The notes under the pieces were generated by a model, which saw nothing but the letters and a program-made list of their open reading frames with translations, ran no database searches and was not told the origin of the DNA. This document shows, piece after piece, positions 5,440-9,708 of a stretch of DNA of 9,708 bases (within the stretch, counting starts at the first letter, position 1; each line of letters begins with the position of its first letter). Made by a program: the position numbers and the translations under genes. The DNA lies in the NCBI GenBank assembly GCA_013824045.1, contig PNND01000505.1, positions 1 through 9,708 of the forward strand, read 5' to 3'. The stretch comes from Rhodobacter sp. Its GTDB lineage: Bacteria > Pseudomonadota > Alphaproteobacteria > Rhodobacterales > Rhodobacteraceae.

Positions 5440-6936
5440 GTGACCGACCTGCCGCCCGCCATATGTTTTGCCAAGGTGTCGAAGGTGTTCGGCGGGGTGA
5501 AAGCCTTGCAGGATGTGGCCTTTGAGGTGGGGCAGGGCGAGGTGCATTGTCTGGCCGGGGAAAACGGCTGCGGGAAAAGCACGCTGATCAAGATCATCAC
5601 CGGGGTCTATCAGCCCGAAGCAGGGGCCGAGATGGCGCTGTTTGGCGAGGAGTTGGCGGCGATCACGCCCAATCTGGCGCGGCAGCGGGGCATCGCCGTG
5701 ATCTGGCAGGATCTGGCGCTGTTTCCGGAAATGACGGTGGCGGAAAACATCGCCTTTGAAAGCCTATTGGGCAACCGTCCGCGCCGGGTGGATCACCGCG
5801 CCCTGCGCGCGGCGGCCGAGGCGGCGCTGGCGCGGCTTGAGGTGTCGCTGGATCTGGATGCGCGGCTGGGCACGCTGCCGATTGCGGCGCGGCAGGTGGT
5901 GGCGATTGCGCGGGCGCTGGTGTCGGATGCGCGGCTGATCTTCATGGATGAGCCGACGGCGTCGCTGACGCAGGCCGAGACGGATGCGCTGCTGGCGGTG
6001 GTCCGCACGCTGTCTGCGCGGGGGGTGGCGGTGGTGTTTGTGAGCCATCGCTTGGCCGAGGTGCTGGAGATTTCCAGCCGGGTGACGGTGCTGCGCGATG
6101 GGCGGCTGGTGGGTGTTTATCCGACCGAAGGCATGACGCAGGCGCGGCTGACTGAGTTGATGACGGGCAAGACGCTGGATCATCAGGTGCGGGCGCGGGA
6201 CACATCGGGCGATCCGCCCGTGCTTGAGGTGGAGGGGCTGTCGCGGGGCAACGAGTTCCGCGATGTGACCTTTACCCTGCGGCGGGGCGAGGTGCTGGGC
6301 CTGACCGGGCTGATCGGCGCGGGGCGGACGGAATTGAGCCATGTGCTGTTCGGGATGAACCGCGCCGATGCGGGCATGATCCGGCTGGAGGGGCGGGTGC
6401 TGCGGATGCGGTCAAACCGCGACGCCGTGGCGGCGGGCATCGCCTATGTGTCAGAGGACCGTCTGGCGCTGGGGCTGATCCAGCCGCAGAGCATTTCGGA
6501 CAATGCGGTGCTGGCGGTGCTGCGGCGGATCACCGGGGCGTCGGGGCTGTTATCGCCCAAGCGGCAGGAGGATCTGGTGGCGCATTGGGTGCGCGAGTTG
6601 GCGGTGAAGATCGGCAAGCCGGGGGATGCGGTTTCCACCCTGTCGGGGGGCAATCAGCAGCGGGTGGTGCTGGCGAAATGGCTGGCGACGGAGCCGAAGG
6701 TGCTGATCCTCGACTGTCCGACGGTGGGGGTGGATGTGGGTGCGCGGGCAGGGATTTTCCGCATCGTGCGGGAGTTGGCGGCGAAGGGGCTGGCGATCTT
6801 GCTGATATCGGATGAGGTGTCAGAGGTGCATGTGAACGCAGACCGGGTGCTGCATATGGCCGGGGGGCGGATCGTGGGCGAATATGACCCGCGTAGCACC
6901 CCGCTGCAGGACATGGAGGCGGCGGTCTATGCGTGA
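5440..6936 (+). CDS. Sugar ABC importer ATPase with two fused nucleotide-binding domains (RbsA/MglA type)
   Basis: Energises sugar import; 498 aa from the GTG at 5440, typical of RbsA-type proteins. An in-frame GTG at 5395 would add 15 residues without family similarity and lies closer to the hairpin. Domain 1: Walker A GENGCGKST (about 40-48), Walker B LIFMDEP (Asp170, Glu171), H-loop His203 in FVSHR, but a weak signature (LPIAARQ). Domain 2: no true Walker A (GLIGAGRTE, about 290-298), intact signature LSGGNQQ (about 401-407), Walker B LILDCP with Cys426 where the catalytic Glu is usual, and ISDE at the H-loop. The expected dimer therefore has one competent ATP site (Walker motifs of domain 1 with the signature of domain 2) and one degenerate site. 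The stop overlaps the next gene by 8 bases. Confidence 0.95.
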   Translation: MTDLPPAICFAKVSKVFGGVKALQDVAFEVGQGEVHCLAGENGCGKSTLIKIITGVYQPEAGAEMALFGEELAAITPNLARQRGIAVIWQDLALFPEMTVAENIAFESLLGNRPRRVDHRALRAAAEAALARLEVSLDLDARLGTLPIAARQVVAIARALVSDARLIFMDEPTASLTQAETDALLAVVRTLSARGVAVVFVSHRLAEVLEISSRVTVLRDGRLVGVYPTEGMTQARLTELMTGKTLDHQVRARDTSGDPPVLEVEGLSRGNEFRDVTFTLRRGEVLGLTGLIGAGRTELSHVLFGMNRADAGMIRLEGRVLRMRSNRDAVAAGIAYVSEDRLALGLIQPQSISDNAVLAVLRRITGASGLLSPKRQEDLVAHWVRELAVKIGKPGDAVSTLSGGNQQRVVLAKWLATEPKVLILDCPTVGVDVGARAGIFRIVRELAAKGLAILLISDEVSEVHVNADRVLHMAGGRIVGEYDPRSTPLQDMEAAVYA

Positions 6937-7921
6937 TTTCCTGCGCGCCTATCCGGCCGAGGCGAAGCTTCTGGCCGTGCTGGTTCTGATCGTGGGGTTC
7001 CTGTCGGTGGCATCACCGCAGTTCCTGACGCTGGGTAATCTGACATCGCTGTTGAACAACAACGCGGTGAACCTGATCTGGGCGGTCGGTCTGTTGGTGG
7101 TGCTGATCGCCGGGGGGATCGACATTTCCTTTGCGGTGGCGGCATCGGTCGTGCAGTTCGTTGCGGTCTCGGTTCTGATCGGTATGGGCGGGGGCAATTG
7201 GGCGCTGGGTTTTGCGCTGGTGATTGTGCTGGGCATCGGGCTGGGTCTGGTGAATGCCGCGCTGATCCACGGGTTTCGGATCATTTCCATCGTGGTGACG
7301 ATTTCCACCTTTAACGCCTTTTTCGGGTTGCTGATGTTCTTCACCGGGGGGCGCAGCATTTATAGCCTGCCGGACTGGCTGTCGCAGCCGATCTATCTTT
7401 GGGAGTATCAGACGGAAACCGGCTGGGCCGATATCCGGTTGCCGGTGGCGGTGATGGTGGCCTGTCTGATCGCGACATGGGCGCTGATCCGGCACACGAC
7501 CACGGGGCGGCAGCTTTACGCCTTTGGCGACAATCCGGAAGGGGCGCGGCGGGCGGGGATCAACATCTGGCTGATGCAGGCGATTGCCTTTGGGTGGTGC
7601 GGGATGATGGCGGGCATTGCCGGGCTGATGCAGGCGCATATCACCCGCGAGGTGGTGCCCAATGCGCTGATCGGGCGCGAGCTGGACGTGCTGGCCGCCG
7701 TGGTGCTGGGTGGGGCGCGTTTGGGCGGCGGGCGCGGGTCGGTGCTGGGCTGCGTGCTGGGCGTGATGCTGGTGGCCGTGGCGCAGAACGGGCTAAACCT
7801 GCTGGGGGTCTCTCCTTACGCGTTCAAGATGGTGGTGGGGATCATCATTCTGGCCGCGATTTCGACATCCAACATCGATCTGGCCGCGATTCTGGCACCC
7901 AAGCGGAGGGACCGGGAATGA
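6929..7921 (+). CDS. Sugar ABC importer permease 1 (RbsC/BPD_transp_2 family)
   Basis: Inner-membrane channel subunit, 330 aa, with about eight to ten hydrophobic segments. The start at 6929 is supported by GGAGG at 6915-6919, nine bases upstream; it overlaps the ATPase stop by 8 bases. Family marks: the membrane motif LIAGGIDIS (about 59-67), GRQLYAFGDNPEGARRAGI (cytoplasmic coupling region that contacts the ATPase, about 193-211), and the late Gly-rich LGGARLGGGRGSVLG. It should pair with permease 2, which is a different protein, to form a heterodimeric channel, as in Lsr- and Rha-type importers. The stop TGA overlaps the ATG of permease 2 (ATGA). Substrate cannot be deduced from it alone. 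Confidence 0.95.
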   Translation: MRDFLRAYPAEAKLLAVLVLIVGFLSVASPQFLTLGNLTSLLNNNAVNLIWAVGLLVVLIAGGIDISFAVAASVVQFVAVSVLIGMGGGNWALGFALVIVLGIGLGLVNAALIHGFRIISIVVTISTFNAFFGLLMFFTGGRSIYSLPDWLSQPIYLWEYQTETGWADIRLPVAVMVACLIATWALIRHTTTGRQLYAFGDNPEGARRAGINIWLMQAIAFGWCGMMAGIAGLMQAHITREVVPNALIGRELDVLAAVVLGGARLGGGRGSVLGCVLGVMLVAVAQNGLNLLGVSPYAFKMVVGIIILAAISTSNIDLAAILAPKRRDRE

Positions 7922-8904
7922 TGGACCGGTTGAAACAGGCCTTGGGGCCGGAAGTGCCGGGGCTGCTGGGGTTTTTGCTGCTGGTGGTGGTGGTCTTTGG
8001 CCTGACCGCGCCGAATTTCCTGACGGGAGCGAACCTTGGGTCCATAGCGTTTCAGCTGCCGGAGTTGGGCATTCTGACGCTGGCGATGCTGATCCCCATT
8101 ATCTCGGGCGGGTTCAACCTTGCGATCATCTACACCGCGAATATGGCGGGGCTGACGCTGGCCTATGTGCTGATGCAGTTCGGTGGGGCGGAGGCGGGGA
8201 TTGGGCCCTTCGTGCTGGGGTCGGTGCTGGCGCTGCTGGTCGGGGCGGCTTCGGGCGCGGCGATGGGGGCGGTGATCGCCTATATCGGGGCGCATCCGAT
8301 TCTTGTGTCGCTGGCGATGATGATCTTCCTGCGGGGATTGGGCGAGTTTCTGACCAAGGGCGGGGATATTTCGGGGTTTCCGCCATACCTCGCGACGCTG
8401 GGGCATGGGTCGGTGCTGGGGATACCGGTGCCGCTGATCCTGTTCGGGGTCTGTGCGGTGGTCTGGCATATCCTGCTGACCCGCACGCGGCATGGGTTTG
8501 CGGCGCGGATGGTGGGATCGAACCTGAAGGCCACGACCTATTCCGGGGTGCATGCCAAGCGGACGCTGGTGCTGATCTATACCCTGTCGGGCGTGATGTG
8601 CGCGATTGCGGGCATCCTGATGCTGTCGCGGTTCAATTCGGTGCGCGTGGGCCATGGCGAGGCGTTGCTCTTGGTCACGGTGCTGGCCTGTTTTCTGGGC
8701 GGGGTGGACCCGTTCGGCGGCTTTGGCCGGGTGGCGCCTGTGGTGATCGCACTGGTGGTGCTGCAGGTCTTGTCATCGGGGCTGAACCTGTTGGGGGCCA
8801 ATCAGCACCTGTCGACGGCGGTTTGGGGGTTGTTTCTGGTGGGTGTGATGATCCTGCGCTGGGGCGCGGAGCGATGGAAAGAACGAAAACGAGGGAGAGG
8901 ATAG
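7918..8904 (+). CDS. Sugar ABC importer permease 2 (RbsC/BPD_transp_2 family)
   Basis: Second channel subunit, 328 aa. The ATG at 7918 has GGAGGG at 7905-7910, seven bases upstream, and overlaps the previous stop by 4 bases; a second ATG directly follows at 7921 and could be used instead. Upstream in-frame sequence is out of frame with permease 1 and is not coding. It has multiple hydrophobic segments, the motif IISGGFNLAI (about 61-70) in place of the usual GGIDLS, a coupling segment near RHGFAARMVGSNLKATTYSG, and LGGVDPFGGFG near the C-terminus. The basic tail (RWKERKRGRG) is cytoplasmic. The difference from permease 1 in the GG-x-D/N-L motif implies an asymmetric translocation path. Confidence 0.95.
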   Translation: MMDRLKQALGPEVPGLLGFLLLVVVVFGLTAPNFLTGANLGSIAFQLPELGILTLAMLIPIISGGFNLAIIYTANMAGLTLAYVLMQFGGAEAGIGPFVLGSVLALLVGAASGAAMGAVIAYIGAHPILVSLAMMIFLRGLGEFLTKGGDISGFPPYLATLGHGSVLGIPVPLILFGVCAVVWHILLTRTRHGFAARMVGSNLKATTYSGVHAKRTLVLIYTLSGVMCAIAGILMLSRFNSVRVGHGEALLLVTVLACFLGGVDPFGGFGRVAPVVIALVVLQVLSSGLNLLGANQHLSTAVWGLFLVGVMILRWGAERWKERKRGRG

Positions 8905-8905
8905 A

Positions 8906-9708
8906 ATGGAAGGTTTCGGCGTTCACACCAGTATGTGGACCATGCATTGGGACAGGGCAGGGGCGGAAAAGACCATCCCACAGGCGGCGGCCTATAAGAT
9001 GGATTTCATCGAGATCGCGCTTTTGAACACATCCATCGTGGATGCGGCCCATACCCGCGCTCTGCTAGAAAAGCACAACATGCGGGCTGTCTGTTCGCTG
9101 GGCCTGCCGGAGAAGAACTGGGCGAGCGTGAACCCGGACGGGGCGATTGAGCAGTTGTGCGACAGCATCGACAAAGCCGCCGAGATGGGGGCGGAAGCGC
9201 TGTCGGGGGTGACCTATGGCGGGATCGGGCAGCGGACGGGACTGTCGCCCACGATGGCGGAATATGACAACATTGCCCGCGCGCTGGCAGCGGTGGCCAA
9301 GCACGCCAAGAAGAAGGGCATCGCCTTCGGGATCGAACCCGTGAACCGCTATGAGAACCACCTGATCAACACCGGCTGGCAGGCCAAGTGGATGATCGAA
9401 AAGGTGGGGGCGGATAACATCTTCATCCACCTTGATACCTATCACATGAATATCGAGGAGAAGGGCGCGGGGAACGGCATCCTCGATGCGCGCGAACATC
9501 TACGGTATATCCACCTGTCGGAGAGCGACCGCGGCACGCCGGGCGAGGGGACCTGTGATTGGGACGAGGTCTACGCCACGCTGGCGGCCATCGGGTTCAA
9601 GGGCGGGCTGGCGATGGAGTCCTTCATCAACATGCCGCCCGAGGTGGGCTATGGGCTGGCCGTCTGGCGGCCTGTGGCGGAAAATTTCCAAGAGGTGATG
9701 GACAAGGG
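8906..9708 (+). CDS. D-tagatose/D-allulose 3-epimerase-like enzyme (3' end outside window)
   Basis: Cytoplasmic metal-dependent TIM-barrel enzyme of the sugar isomerase/epimerase (AP endonuclease 2-like) superfamily. 267 codons are present out of an expected 285-295. The four metal/catalytic residues are visible: Glu144 (FGIEPVNRYE), Asp177 (HLDTYHMNIEE), His203 (YIHLSESDRG) and Glu238 (LAMESF). Their spacing matches the residues I recall for Pseudomonas cichorii D-tagatose 3-epimerase (152, 185, 211, 246) and Agrobacterium D-psicose 3-epimerase (150, 183, 209, 244). The accompanying substrate residues Glu150, His180 and Arg209 also align. The likely reaction is C-3 epimerisation of a free ketose, with two active-site Glu residues as acid/base. 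It starts one base after the permease 2 stop with a strong GAGGGAGAGG ribosome site, so it belongs to the same operon. Exact substrate is uncertain; related enzymes also act on ribulose, erythrulose or other ketoses. Confidence 0.88.
   Translation, partial: MEGFGVHTSMWTMHWDRAGAEKTIPQAAAYKMDFIEIALLNTSIVDAAHTRALLEKHNMRAVCSLGLPEKNWASVNPDGAIEQLCDSIDKAAEMGAEALSGVTYGGIGQRTGLSPTMAEYDNIARALAAVAKHAKKKGIAFGIEPVNRYENHLINTGWQAKWMIEKVGADNIFIHLDTYHMNIEEKGAGNGILDAREHLRYIHLSESDRGTPGEGTCDWDEVYATLAAIGFKGGLAMESFINMPPEVGYGLAVWRPVAENFQEVMDK

Noticed and set aside
7399..7917. N-terminal extension of permease 2 by 173 codons
   Set aside because: The extension is an out-of-frame reading of permease 1, Gly/Arg-rich and not membrane-like. 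The family start is at 7918.

Overview
The window is GC-rich (roughly two thirds G+C, estimated by eye), and its genes use mostly G or C at third codon positions. Protein sequences and gene families suggest an alphaproteobacterium, most likely of the Rhodobacteraceae/Paracoccaceae; that placement is inferred from style, not from a marker gene. I see no rRNA, tRNA, CRISPR array, insertion sequence or phage gene. It holds nine genes in two functional blocks.

Block 1 (1-2989) is an envelope-sensing two-component module. On the minus strand, read right to left, are a small secreted acidic PepSY-like protein (2354-1935), an OmpR/PhoP-type response regulator (1935-1273) and a membrane histidine kinase (from 1276, running off the left edge). 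The three are translationally coupled (TAATG and ATGA junctions). Divergent from them is a second secreted acidic PepSY-like protein (2482-2989, plus strand). It is a paralogue of the first, but its frame is broken by what looks like one extra G at 2614 inside an AGC repeat. The 127-bp divergent intergenic region carries TGACA/TGTCA half-sites spaced 11 bp apart, as expected for an OmpR-family operator. A GC-rich hairpin separates this block from the next, convergent gene.

Block 2 (3038-9708) is a carbohydrate uptake and catabolism locus. A LacI-family repressor (minus, 4087-3038) is divergent from an operon on the plus strand. The operon encodes a periplasmic sugar-binding protein (4303-5298), a two-domain sugar ABC ATPase (5440-6936), two different RbsC-type permeases (6929-7921 and 7918-8904), and a D-tagatose/D-allulose 3-epimerase-like enzyme (from 8906, running off the right edge). 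The control region contains two 18-bp sites with the same pattern, TGCA-N2-ATCGAT-N2-TGCA, centred 90 bp apart; these are the likely repressor operators. A strong hairpin after the binding-protein gene probably lets that gene be expressed more highly than the membrane components.

The working model for block 2 is import of a ketose or related sugar or polyol by the ABC transporter, C-3 epimerisation in the cytoplasm, and control by the LacI protein sensing the sugar or a product. The exact substrate cannot be read from the sequence. The least ordinary parts are the paired acidic PepSY proteins around one two-component system, the frameshift in one of them, and the matched repressor operators.
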